From Burkholderia sp. D-99 (lineage in GTDB: Bacteria > Pseudomonadota > Gammaproteobacteria > Burkholderiales > Burkholderiaceae): a stretch of DNA of 64,000 nt. The stretch spans positions 284,524 to 348,523 of the forward strand of contig NZ_JAAOXM010000007.1 in the NCBI RefSeq assembly GCF_011605345.1, in the 5' to 3' direction. Of this stretch, positions 26,990 to 35,523 are shown piece by piece. A model generated the notes under the pieces. That model was not told the origin of the DNA and searched no databases. It saw only the letters and a list, made by a program, of their open reading frames with translations. How positions within the stretch are numbered: position 1 is the stretch's first letter; each line of letters opens with the position of its first letter. The position numbers and the translations under genes were made by a program.

Positions 26990-27970
26990 TCAGGCGGCGG
27001 GCGGCAGGTTCAACCCGCGCGGCAGCGGAAACGACACGTTTTCCTCGATGCCGTCGAGCGCGCGGACGTTGCGCACGCCGAGCTCGCGCAGGCGCGCGAT
27101 CACGGCCTGGGCGAGCACTTCGGGCGCCGACGCGCCGGCCGTCACGCCGATGCGGCGCTTGCCTGCGACCCATGCCGGATCGATCTGGTCGGGTGCATCG
27201 ACCATGTACGCGTCCACACCGCGCTTCTCGGCCACTTCACGCAGGCGGCTCGAATTCGAGCTGTTCGGGCTGCCGACGACGATCACGACATCGCACTGCG
27301 GCGCCATGAACTTCACTGCGTCCTGGCGGTTCTGCGTCGCGTAGCAGATGTCCTGCTTCTTCGGCTCGCGAATCTTCGGATACTTGGCCTTCAACGCCCC
27401 GATGATCTCGGCTGCGTCGTCGACGGACAGCGTCGTCTGCGTGACGAGCGCGATGCGTTCCGGATCGGCAAGCTCGAGCTTCTGCACGTCCTCGACGCTC
27501 TCGACGAGATGCATGCCGCGCTCGACCTGACCCATCGTACCTTCGACTTCCGGGTGACCCTTGTGCCCGATCATGACGATGTCGACGCCGTCCTGGCGCA
27601 TCTTCGCCACTTCGACGTGCACCTTCGTGACGAGCGGGCAGGTTGCGTCGTAAATGCGCAGACCGCGCACGTCGGCCTCGTCGCGCACGGCCTTCGACAC
27701 GCCGTGTGCGCTGAAGATCACGGTATTGCCGGCCGGCACTTCCTCGAGTTCCTCGACGAAGATCGCGCCTTTCTTCTTCAGATCCTCGACCACGTACTTG
27801 TTGTGGACGATCTCGTGACGAACGTAGATCGGCGCACCATGCATCGCGATTGCGCGCTCGACGATCTCGATCGCGCGATCGACGCCCGCGCAGAAACCGC
27901 GCGGCTGGGCCAGCAGGATTTCGGCGTCGGCTGCGACGGTCTGCCCGGACAGCGTATCGGTGGTGCTCAT
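26990..27970 (-). CDS. ispH: 4-hydroxy-3-methylbut-2-enyl diphosphate reductase
   Basis: Last step of the MEP isoprenoid pathway, an iron-sulfur enzyme forming IPP and DMAPP. 326 aa from ATG 27970 (MSTTDTLSGQ). Shows LLAQPRGFCAGVDRAI (first cluster Cys), the DATCPLVTKVH block (second Cys), and the NSSNSSRLREVAEK motif; the third Cys lies in TQNRQD-adjacent KKQDICYATQNRQ. A longer frame to 28483 overlaps slpA and is a shadow. Follows slpA by 2 bp. Confidence 0.96.
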   Translation of the reverse strand: MSTTDTLSGQTVAADAEILLAQPRGFCAGVDRAIEIVERAIAMHGAPIYVRHEIVHNKYVVEDLKKKGAIFVEELEEVPAGNTVIFSAHGVSKAVRDEADVRGLRIYDATCPLVTKVHVEVAKMRQDGVDIVMIGHKGHPEVEGTMGQVERGMHLVESVEDVQKLELADPERIALVTQTTLSVDDAAEIIGALKAKYPKIREPKKQDICYATQNRQDAVKFMAPQCDVVIVVGSPNSSNSSRLREVAEKRGVDAYMVDAPDQIDPAWVAGKRRIGVTAGASAPEVLAQAVIARLRELGVRNVRALDGIEENVSFPLPRGLNLPPAA

Positions 27971-27972
27971 GA

Positions 27973-28428
27973 TTACAGGATTCCGATGATTTTCACTTCG
28001 AACGTGAGCGCCTGGCCCGCGAGCGGATGATTGAAGTCGAACAGCGCCGAGGTCTCGCTGACTTCCTTCAGCACCCCCGCGTATCGACCGCCGTCCGGCG
28101 CGTTGAACTCGATCAGTTCGCCCGGCGTGAAATCGTCGCCGACCATCCCGTTCTCGCGCAGCGTCGACAGCGTGACGCGCTGGAGCATGTCGGGATTGCG
28201 GGGACCGAACCCCTGCTCGGGCGCTAGCTGAAAAGTCGAGTGGTCGCCGACCCTGAGCCCGATCAGAATCTGTTCCAGCGACGGCGCCAGTTGCCCCGCG
28301 CCCAGCAGCAGCGTGGCCGGCTTGTCGGTGAAGGTGTTGACGATGTCGGCGCCGTCGGCCAGTGCCAGCCGGTAATGCAACGTGACGTGGGAACCGGGCT
28401 TCACTTCGGATAGATCGATGAGGCTCAT
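27973..28428 (-). CDS. slpA: FKBP-type peptidyl-prolyl isomerase, SlpA type
   Basis: 151 aa. FKBP domain with an inserted-flap (SlyD/SlpA-type): TLHYRLALADGADIVNTF, the flap HSTFQLAPEQGFGPRNPDM, and the hallmark DFNHPLAGQALTFEVKI near the C-terminus. It lacks SlyD's His-rich metal-binding tail, which makes SlpA the better name. It is coded 2 bp upstream of ispH, the same arrangement as in E. coli (fkpB-ispH). Divergent from radC. Confidence 0.93.
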   Translation of the reverse strand: MSLIDLSEVKPGSHVTLHYRLALADGADIVNTFTDKPATLLLGAGQLAPSLEQILIGLRVGDHSTFQLAPEQGFGPRNPDMLQRVTLSTLRENGMVGDDFTPGELIEFNAPDGGRYAGVLKEVSETSALFDFNHPLAGQALTFEVKIIGIL

Positions 28429-28563
28429 GAATTACTCGTTCAGTCGGCGCCCGATACGGCCGAAAGGCCCGGCGCAAAGCCAATATTGTAAGTCACCTGA
28501 GCGCGCAAGGCGGAAAGTGCGACGACGTCGCGCACACCGCCCGCCGCCAATGGAGTTCCAAGC

Positions 28564-29337
28564 ATGCTGTCACCCTGCCTCGCCCCGCCGCCCGTCGAGT
28601 GCCGCGACACCGCCGATCTGCCGGCCGATCCGCCCGGCCGCGGCCTCCCGATCCACCGGCGCAAGCGCCGCCCGGGCGACTGGCGGCCCGAGCGGCCGCG
28701 CGAGCGATTGCTTGAGCGCGGGCCGGCTGCACTGACCGACGACGAACTGATCGCCCTGCTGCTCGGCACGGGCAAGCCCGGGCACGACGTATTCGTCACC
28801 GCCCGCGCACTGGTCGGGCAGTTCAGGACGTTGCGCGGGCTGCTCGAGGCAAGCACCGACGATTTCGAGGCGCATCCCGGCATCGGCCCCGCGCGTTCCG
28901 CGCGGCTGGTCGCGGTCACCGAGATCGCACGGCGCGTGCTGAAGGAGAAAGCGCACGAGAAGAAGCATATCGATTCGCCCGGCGCGGTCGAGGACTATCT
29001 GCGGATGAAGATCGGCGCGCGTCCGTACGAAGTGTTCGCCGCGGTCTACCTCGACGCGCGCCACGGCCTGATCGAAACGGAGGAAATCACGCGCGGCTCG
29101 CTGACGCGCATGGCCGTCTACCCGCGCGAGATCGTGCGCCGCGCGATGGTGCACAACGCCGCTGCGCTGATCGTCGCGCACAACCATCCGTCGGGTGCGG
29201 TGCAGCCGAGCGCGGAAGATCGCCGCCTGACCCGCGTGCTGCACGACGCACTCGCGCTCGTCGACGTGCAGCTGCTCGATCACGTCGTCATCGGCACCAG
29301 TGATACTTTTTCGTTCGCACGGGCCGGATGGCTGTAG
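28564..29337 (+). CDS. radC: RadC-family JAB-domain protein (UPF0758)
   Basis: 257 aa. N-terminal helix-hairpin-helix (LLEASTDDFEAHPGIGPARSAR) and a JAB/MPN domain with the metal motif VAHNHPSGAVQPSAEDR (H-x-H-x7-S-x2-D type). Despite the name, a role in repair is doubted. The N-terminal about 35 residues are Pro/Arg-rich and an internal start is possible. It lies just before the rpmB-rpmG promoter. Confidence 0.9.
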   Translation: MLSPCLAPPPVECRDTADLPADPPGRGLPIHRRKRRPGDWRPERPRERLLERGPAALTDDELIALLLGTGKPGHDVFVTARALVGQFRTLRGLLEASTDDFEAHPGIGPARSARLVAVTEIARRVLKEKAHEKKHIDSPGAVEDYLRMKIGARPYEVFAAVYLDARHGLIETEEITRGSLTRMAVYPREIVRRAMVHNAAALIVAHNHPSGAVQPSAEDRRLTRVLHDALALVDVQLLDHVVIGTSDTFSFARAGWL

Positions 29338-29391
29338 ACTGTGCGGTTGCGGCCCGCCTGAGGGCGCCGCAACGGTGAAGCGAAATTAGGT

Positions 29392-29421
29392 TTGATTTTT
29401 CTGAACTTTTTCTGCTAGAAT
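29392..29421 (+). promoter_or_regulatory. Predicted sigma-70 promoter of rpmB-rpmG
   Basis: TTGATT (29392-29397), 18-bp spacer, TAGAAT (29416-29421), in a short AT-rich patch. The transcript would have a leader of about 145 nt before rpmB at 29575; it contains GGGCCTTGTCTGTAAGGGC, which can fold and could carry autoregulation. That role is inference. Confidence 0.6.
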
Positions 29422-29574
29422 CGCCGTCTGTCTTTTTTCCAACCAGTTCTAGCCATCGAAGGGCCTTGTCTGTAAGGGCTTCGGCGTTCTGAGTGCAGCC
29501 ATGGATCACGTGGCGGTACGATGGAACCTTCATCGGCGATCGAACCCCGAATTTAGCGTATTAGGAGTGCTCTC

Positions 29575-29808
29575 ATGGCACGCGTATGCCAAGTAACTGG
29601 GAAAGCGCCGATGAGCGGCAACAACGTTTCCCACGCCAACAACAAGACCAAGCGTCGCTTCCTGCCGAACCTGCAAAACCGCCGGTTCTGGGTTGAGAGC
29701 GAAAACCGCTGGGTGCGCCTGCGCGTCTCGAACGCCGGCCTGCGCCTGATCGACAAGAACGGCATCGATTCCGTGCTCGCTGACCTGCGCGCACGCGGCG
29801 AAGCCTAA
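29575..29808 (+). CDS. rpmB: 50S ribosomal protein L28
   Basis: 77 aa, [20 protein letters not shown] followed by [19 protein letters not shown], unmistakable L28. TAGGAG ribosome site before the ATG. It heads the rpmB-rpmG operon, the usual arrangement in beta- and gammaproteobacteria. No zinc-binding CxxC pairs, so the zinc-free form. Confidence 0.98.
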
Positions 29809-29825
29809 GCCCAAGGAGCACAATC

Positions 29826-29993
29826 ATGGCAAAAGGCGCCCGCGACAAGATCAAGCTTGAGTCGACCGCTGGTACGGGTCACTTCTACACGACCACGAAG
29901 AACAAGCGCAACATGCCGGAAAAGATGGCGATCAAGAAGTTCGATCCCGTCGTCCGCAAGCATGTGGAATACAAAGAAACCAAGATCAAGTAA
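29826..29993 (+). CDS. rpmG: 50S ribosomal protein L33
   Basis: 55 aa: MAKGARDKIKLESTAGTGHF then YTTTKNKRNMPEKMAIKKFD. Full-length L33 without cysteines, so the zinc-independent type. Starts 17 bp after rpmB with AAGGAG ahead of the ATG. A strong terminator follows at 30025-30052. Confidence 0.98.
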   Translation: MAKGARDKIKLESTAGTGHFYTTTKNKRNMPEKMAIKKFDPVVRKHVEYKETKIK

Positions 29994-30024
29994 TCTCCGG
30001 TTTCTGCCAGCCTGACGGCGACCA

Positions 30025-30052
30025 AAAAGCCCCGCACATGCGGGGCTTTTTG
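30025..30052 (+). terminator. Terminator of rpmB-rpmG
   Basis: 11-bp stem AAAAGCCCCGC / GCGGGGCTTTT with loop ACAT and a T-rich tail. Confidence 0.92.
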
Positions 30053-30153
30053 TTTTGCGCGCACGCTCCGGCGCGACGCGGTATGCTCTCCCCTTTCCGC
30101 GGCCACGGCCGCCGGAACGCACAAGATCAAAAGCGTAACGATGGAGATGCAGC

Positions 30154-31740
30154 ATGAAATTCGACGTGGCGATCGTCGGCAGCGGCCTGGCAGGGCTGTC
30201 AGTCGCACTCAACCTGGCCAGCACGCGACGTGTCGCGCTGATCGCGAAACGGTCGATGATGGAGGGCGCGAGCGATAACGCGCAGGGCGGCATCGCGGCT
30301 GTCCTCGATTCGGCGGACAGCATCGAGAACCACGTCGACGACACGCTGGTCGCCGGTGGCGGGCTGTGCGACGAAGGCGCGACGCGCTACATCGTCGAGC
30401 ACGGCCGCGAAGCGATCGAATGGCTGATCTCGCAGGGCGTGCCGTTCACGAAGGACGACGCCGCCGAGCTCGGCTTCCACCTCACGCGCGAAGGCGGCCA
30501 TAGCCACCGCCGGATCATCCACGCGGCCGACGCGACCGGCCATGCGGTTCTCGCGACGCTGTCGGCACGTGCGCGCCAGCATCCGAACATCACGTTCTTC
30601 GAAAACCACCACGCAATCGACCTGATCACGTCGGACCGGCTCGGCCTGCCCGGCCGCCGCTGTCACGGCCTGTACGCGCTCGACGTCGACAACGACCGGA
30701 CGATCACGATCGAGGCACCACATACGGTGCTCGCAACCGGTGGCGCCGGCAAGGTCTACCTGTACACGACGAACCCCGACACCGCGACCGGTGACGGCAT
30801 CGCGATGGCGTGGCGCGCGGGCTGCCGCGTGTCGAACATGGAATTCATCCAGTTCCACCCGACCTGCCTGTTCCATCCCTATGCGAAGTCGTTCCTGATT
30901 TCGGAGGCCGTGCGCGGCGAAGGCGGCCTACTGAAGCTGCCCGACGGTACGCGCTTCATGCCCGCACATGATCCGCGCGCCGAACTCGCACCGCGCGACA
31001 TCGTCGCACGCGCGATCGACTTCGAGATCAAGAAGCGCGGGATCGACTGCGTGTATCTCGACATCAGCCACCAGCCGGAAGCGTTCCTGCGCGAGCACTT
31101 CCCGACGATCCACGCGCGCTGCCTCGAATTCGGCATCGACATCGCGAAAGAGCCGATTCCCGTCGTGCCGGCCGCGCACTACACGTGCGGCGGCGTCGTC
31201 ACCGACCTCGCCGGGCGCACCGATCTCGCGGGCCTGTATGCGGTCGGCGAAACGTCGTACACGGGGCTCCACGGCGCGAACCGGCTCGCGAGCAACTCGC
31301 TGCTCGAATGTCTCGTGATCGGCCGCGCGGCGGCCGAGGCGATCGAGGCGGCCGGCTTCGATGCCGAAACGCCGGCCACGCTGCCCGCGTGGGACGAAAG
31401 CCGCGTGTCGGATGCGGACGAGGAAGTCGTCGTTGCGCACAACTGGGACGAGCTGCGCCGCCTGATGTGGAACTACGTCGGCATCGTGCGCACCGACAAG
31501 CGCCTCGAACGCGCGAAGCACCGGCTGTCGCTGCTGCGCGACGAGATCCAGGAGTACTACGCGAACTTCCGCGTGACGCGCGACTTGCTCGAACTGCGCA
31601 ACCTCGTCGACGTGGCGACACTGATCGTGAAAAGCGCACACTCACGCCGCGAAAGTCGCGGGCTGCACTACAGCCGCGACTGGCCGAATTCGCTGCCGAA
31701 AGCGCTGCCGAGCGTACTCACACCGCGCGCGCGTCGTTGA
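30154..31740 (+). CDS. nadB: L-aspartate oxidase
   Basis: First enzyme of de novo NAD synthesis, oxidising aspartate to iminoaspartate with FAD. 528 aa. Rossmann motif VGSGLAGLSVALNLA at the N-terminus, NAQGGIAAVLD, TREGGHSHRRIIHAADATG, MEFIQFHPTC (substrate-binding His region) and GLHGANRLASNSLLECLV, all typical of the succinate dehydrogenase/NadB flavoprotein family. The C-terminal helical domain is complete. It converges on nadC. Confidence 0.96.
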   Translation: MKFDVAIVGSGLAGLSVALNLASTRRVALIAKRSMMEGASDNAQGGIAAVLDSADSIENHVDDTLVAGGGLCDEGATRYIVEHGREAIEWLISQGVPFTKDDAAELGFHLTREGGHSHRRIIHAADATGHAVLATLSARARQHPNITFFENHHAIDLITSDRLGLPGRRCHGLYALDVDNDRTITIEAPHTVLATGGAGKVYLYTTNPDTATGDGIAMAWRAGCRVSNMEFIQFHPTCLFHPYAKSFLISEAVRGEGGLLKLPDGTRFMPAHDPRAELAPRDIVARAIDFEIKKRGIDCVYLDISHQPEAFLREHFPTIHARCLEFGIDIAKEPIPVVPAAHYTCGGVVTDLAGRTDLAGLYAVGETSYTGLHGANRLASNSLLECLVIGRAAAEAIEAAGFDAETPATLPAWDESRVSDADEEVVVAHNWDELRRLMWNYVGIVRTDKRLERAKHRLSLLRDEIQEYYANFRVTRDLLELRNLVDVATLIVKSAHSRRESRGLHYSRDWPNSLPKALPSVLTPRARR

Positions 31741-31772
31741 GAGGAACGCCCTTCCCGGCTGCGGTCGCACAG

Positions 31773-31812
31773 GAAAAAAGCCGTTGGCGTTTGCGCGCCA
31801 ACGGCTTTTTTG
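31773..31812. terminator. Bidirectional terminator between nadB and nadC
   Basis: Ten-bp stem GCCGTTGGCG / CGCCAACGGC with loop TTTGCG, flanked by A-run on the left and T-run on the right, so it works for nadB (plus) and nadC (minus). Confidence 0.92.
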
Positions 31813-31831
31813 TCTGGTCGACGGCGTTCGG

Positions 31832-32716
31832 TCAGTCGACGATCCGCATCGAATAGTCCGTCGCGCGCACGTCCTTCGTCAGCGCGCCGATCGAGATACG
31901 GTCGACACCCGTTTCCGCGAACGCTCGCACCGTATCGAAATTGACGCCGCCCGACACTTCGAGCATGGCCTTGCCGTCCGCGACTCGCACCGCTTCACGC
32001 ATCATGTCGAGCGTGAAGTTGTCGAGCAGCACCGACTGCGCGCGATGCGCGAGTGCGGTATCGAGTTGCGCGAGCGTCTCGACCTCGACCTGCACGGGCA
32101 CGCCCGACTCCAGCGCGAATGCCGCGTCGAGCGCCTCGCCTACACCGCCTGCCGCTGCGATGTGGTTCTCCTTGATCAGGATGCCGTCATACAGCGCGAG
32201 ACGCTGGTTCTCGCCACCGCCGACGCGCACCGCGTACTTCTGCGCGAGCCGCAGGCCCGGCAGCGTCTTGCGCGTGTCGAGGATCTTCGTGCGCGTGCCT
32301 TCGACGCGATCGACGTAACGGCGCGTCGCGGTCGCGACACCCGACAGCAATTGCAGGAAGTTCAGCCCGTTGCGCTCGGCCGTCAGCAGCGCGCGCGCCG
32401 GCCCTTCGAGCTCGCAGACGGTCGAATCCGGCGTCATCCGGTCGCCTTCGCGATAGCGCCATTGCACGACGATCGCCGGATCGATCCGGGCGATCACGGC
32501 CTCGAACCACGGCACACCGCACAACACGGCTTCCTCGCGAACGATGATGCGCGCGCGGCGACGCCCGCCGGCCGGTACGAGCCGCCCGGTCTGGTCGCCC
32601 GTGCCGACGTCTTCCGCGATTGCATCGGCCACGTTGCGCGCGATTGCGTCGTCGAATGCCGCGCCGTATTGCTCGCGGACGATGCCGAACAGCGGGGATA
32701 CGGCTGCGTTCGTCAT
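31832..32716 (-). CDS. nadC: Nicotinate-nucleotide pyrophosphorylase (quinolinate phosphoribosyltransferase)
   Basis: 294 aa, decarboxylating transfer of PRPP to quinolinate giving nicotinate mononucleotide. Contains TRKTLPGLRLAQKYAVRVGGG, HRLALYDGILIKENHI-type sequence (NQRLALYDGILIKENH), VEVETLAQLD, and ISIGALTKDVRATDYSMRI, all standard. Its start overlaps the nadA stop by 4 bp, so translation is coupled. Confidence 0.96.
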   Translation of the reverse strand: MTNAAVSPLFGIVREQYGAAFDDAIARNVADAIAEDVGTGDQTGRLVPAGGRRRARIIVREEAVLCGVPWFEAVIARIDPAIVVQWRYREGDRMTPDSTVCELEGPARALLTAERNGLNFLQLLSGVATATRRYVDRVEGTRTKILDTRKTLPGLRLAQKYAVRVGGGENQRLALYDGILIKENHIAAAGGVGEALDAAFALESGVPVQVEVETLAQLDTALAHRAQSVLLDNFTLDMMREAVRVADGKAMLEVSGGVNFDTVRAFAETGVDRISIGALTKDVRATDYSMRIVD

Positions 32717-33855
32717 GCAGCCCCCACGTTCGCAAACAGTTGCTGGTCGCGCTGCAGATCGCCGCTCGCCTGCACGCGCTTCTTGTGCGCCGCTGCGAAA
32801 GCGAGCATCCGGTCGATCGGCAGGCGTGCGCGCTCACCGATCGCGGGCTCGACGAAGATCTCGTTGTGACCGCGTTCGAGCACGTCGGCGAGGTTCGCGA
32901 GGCCGTTCATCGCCATCCACGGGCAGTGCGCGCAGCTCTTGCAGGTTGCGCTGTTGCCGGCCGTCGGTGCGGCGATGAAGGTCTTGCCGGGCGCCGCAAG
33001 CTGCATCTTGTGCAGGATGCCGAGATCGGTCGCGACGATGAAGCGCGTCGCGTCGAACTTGACGGCGGCGTCGATCAGCTGCGTGGTCGAGCCGACCACA
33101 TCGGCCTGCGCGACGACGTTTTCCGGCGATTCGGGGTGGACGAGCACTTTCGCGTCCGGATACTCGGCGCGCAGCAGGTCGAGCTCGATGCCCTTGAATT
33201 CGTCGTGGACGAGGCACGAGCCTTGCCACAGCAGCATGTCCGCACCGGTTTTCTTCTGGATGTAGCTGCCGAGATGGCGATCCGGCGCCCAGATGATCTT
33301 CTCGCCGCGCGCGTGCAGGTCGGCCACGATTTCGAGGCCGATCGACGACGTGACCATCCAGTCCGCGCGCGCCTTCACGGCGGCGCTGGTATTCGCGTAG
33401 ACGACGACGGTGCGATCGGGATGCGCATCGCAGAACGCCGAGAATTCGTCGACCGGGCAGCCGAGGTCGAGCGAGCAGGTCGCATCGAGGTCGGGCATCA
33501 GGATCCGCTTGTTCGGACTCAGGATCTTCGCGGTTTCGCCCATGAAGCGCACGCCGGCGACGACCAGCGTCTGCGCGTCGTGATCGCGGCCGAAGCGGGC
33601 CATTTCGAGCGAATCGGCGACACAGCCGCCCGTTTCGTCGGCCAGCTCCTGCAATTCGGCGTCGACGTAGTAGTGCGCGACCAGCACGGCCTTTTCACGC
33701 ACGAGCAGCGCCTTGATGCGCGCTTTCAGTGCAGCGCGTTCTTCGGCGGACGGGGCGTCGGGCACCTTGGCCCATGCCTGCCCCACGCCGCACACGGTCC
33801 CTGCTGCGATGGGCCGATCGTATTCGACGGGTTTGATCGTCGATTGCATCTCCAT
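32713..33855 (-). CDS. nadA: Quinolinate synthase A
   Basis: 380 aa, [4Fe-4S] enzyme condensing iminoaspartate with dihydroxyacetone phosphate. Cluster cysteines fit GGCVADSLEMA, DLDATCSLDLGCPVDEF and CKSCAHCPWMAMN; the HYYVDAELQELADE and VVYANTSAAVKARAD motifs are family hallmarks. Start at 33855 (MEMQSTIKP); an ATG two codons later is equally possible. With nadC and nadB the set completes the aspartate route. Confidence 0.96.
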   Translation of the reverse strand: MEMQSTIKPVEYDRPIAAGTVCGVGQAWAKVPDAPSAEERAALKARIKALLVREKAVLVAHYYVDAELQELADETGGCVADSLEMARFGRDHDAQTLVVAGVRFMGETAKILSPNKRILMPDLDATCSLDLGCPVDEFSAFCDAHPDRTVVVYANTSAAVKARADWMVTSSIGLEIVADLHARGEKIIWAPDRHLGSYIQKKTGADMLLWQGSCLVHDEFKGIELDLLRAEYPDAKVLVHPESPENVVAQADVVGSTTQLIDAAVKFDATRFIVATDLGILHKMQLAAPGKTFIAAPTAGNSATCKSCAHCPWMAMNGLANLADVLERGHNEIFVEPAIGERARLPIDRMLAFAAAHKKRVQASGDLQRDQQLFANVGAA

Positions 33856-34050
33856 ATCTCCTGTCGATCCAAGTTAGCGCTTTAGCACTTGCTCCGATCC
33901 CATGCTTCGCGGTCGGCCAGCGTCGGCGCTTTCGCGCTCCGTCCGGCCTCATCCCCTGCGCTCGCCCCAGGGCACCCATTCACCGCTGCCCCAAGCCTCA
34001 TACAAAATCCGGCCCGACCGGTCACCCTTCGAAAACCGGCGGCCCAAATA

Positions 34051-34077
34051 AAAAACCCCGCCAACGCGGGGTTTTTG
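34051..34077 (-). terminator. Terminator of the desaturase gene
   Basis: Stem AAAAACCCCGC / GCGGGGTTTTT with a short CAA loop; on the minus strand the hairpin is followed by TTTTTTATTT. About 30 bp after the desaturase stop. Confidence 0.9.
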
Positions 34078-34105
34078 ACGTCCTTAGATTCTAATCGATT
34101 TCGAA

Positions 34106-35302
34106 TCAGGCGTAGCGGCGCAGGCGCGTCGCGAATTCCTGCAGCGCCTTGATGCCGCTTTGTTCTGCGCGATGGCACCAATCCTGCAATTGCGCGAGAA
34201 GCTGTTCGCGCGATGCGGTCGAACGATCCCAGATCGCGGCGAGATCCTGGCGGAGCTGGAAGTACGTTTGCAGCTTCTGGCTGTTCGCAAAGATTTCCGG
34301 CAGCAGCTTCTTCTGCGGCTCGTCGAGGCCGTCCGCATCCTTGTGGAACCACTTGCGCGCGCCACGCATCAGCTGGTACTTCTCGCTCGAGCCGAGTTCC
34401 TTCAGGTGTGCGAGTTCCTGGGCATACGCACGCTTCACGGCCTTGCCGTAGCGTGCCATCACTTCATAGCGGTTCGACAGCACGGCCTGCAGCGTTTCCT
34501 GGTCGAGTACCGTCTTCGGCTTGTTCAGGCGCGGGGTCGGCGCGACCTTCTTCACCTTCGCAAGACCGAATGCCGACATGATGCGGATGTACATCCAGCC
34601 GATGTCGAACTCGTACCACTTGTTCGACAGCTTCGCCGACGTCGCGAACGTATGGTGGTTGTTATGCAGCTCTTCGCCGCCGATCACGATGCCCCACGGG
34701 AACAGGTTCGTGCTCGCGTCGGCCGAGTTGAAGTTGCGATAGCCCCAGAAGTGACCGAAGCCGTTGACGACGCCAGCCGCCCAGAACGGAATCCAGACCA
34801 TCTGCACGGCCCACACGGTCAGGCCGAGCACGCCGAACAGCGCGACGTCGATCACCATCATGATGCTGATGCCGAGAATCGGGTACTTCGAATAGACATT
34901 GCGCTCGACCCAGTCGTTCGGCGTGCCGTGGCCGAATTTGCGCATCGTCTCTTCGTTCTTCGCTTCCGCGCGATACAGTTCCGCGCCCTCGAGGAACACC
35001 TTCCAGATGCCGCGCGTCTGCGGGCTGTGCGGATCTTCCTCGGTCTCGCACTTCGCATGGTGCTTGCGGTGAATCGCGGCCCACTGACCCGTCAGCATGC
35101 CGGTCGTCATCCACAGCCACAGGCGGAAGAAGTGGCTCGCGATCGGATGCAGCTCGAGCGCGCGATGCGCCTGGCAGCGGTGCAGGTAGACCGTCACGCC
35201 GATAATCGTGACGTGCGTGACGGCGAGCGCGAACAGCGCGACCTGCCACCACGAAAAATGCAGGAGCCCGTGGGAAAGAAAATCGAGCAGGGAATTCAAC
35301 AA
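34106..35302 (-). CDS. Membrane fatty-acid desaturase, delta-9 acyl type
   Basis: 398 aa, inner-membrane di-iron enzyme placing a double bond in fatty acyl chains. The three histidine boxes are present: HRCQAH, HRKHHAKCE and HNNHHTF. Hydrophobic segments follow in the right order (VALFALAVTHVTIIGVTVYL; ISIMMVIDVALFGVLGLTVW). The C-terminal 150 residues are hydrophilic and helical, longer than in the shortest homologues. Often co-linked with nadA in Burkholderia, but separately transcribed here. Confidence 0.92.
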   Translation of the reverse strand: MLNSLLDFLSHGLLHFSWWQVALFALAVTHVTIIGVTVYLHRCQAHRALELHPIASHFFRLWLWMTTGMLTGQWAAIHRKHHAKCETEEDPHSPQTRGIWKVFLEGAELYRAEAKNEETMRKFGHGTPNDWVERNVYSKYPILGISIMMVIDVALFGVLGLTVWAVQMVWIPFWAAGVVNGFGHFWGYRNFNSADASTNLFPWGIVIGGEELHNNHHTFATSAKLSNKWYEFDIGWMYIRIMSAFGLAKVKKVAPTPRLNKPKTVLDQETLQAVLSNRYEVMARYGKAVKRAYAQELAHLKELGSSEKYQLMRGARKWFHKDADGLDEPQKKLLPEIFANSQKLQTYFQLRQDLAAIWDRSTASREQLLAQLQDWCHRAEQSGIKALQEFATRLRRYA

Positions 35303-35523
35303 GGCAGTTACCTGTGAAGAGAGCGACGCCGGCCCGCGCCAAGCGTCAGAAAAATGAAAGCATACCGCGTGTAGACCAGAATTTTACTTCAACCGTTCCA
35401 AGTCTTTGTAAAAAATGAACATTTTCTTGCCCTGACGCAACAAGCGCAGTCCATGGGCGGACTTGGAATGGCCCGCGATCCGGTTCCGACCGCGGGGTCG
35501 ATACGTTTGACGACCGGCGAGCG

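Noticed and set aside
33856..34105. Frame of 156 residues near 33882-34352 on the minus strand
   Set aside because: It overlaps the desaturase 3' end and terminator in another frame, and its residues look like translated intergenic DNA. The gap holds only the terminator at 34051-34077.
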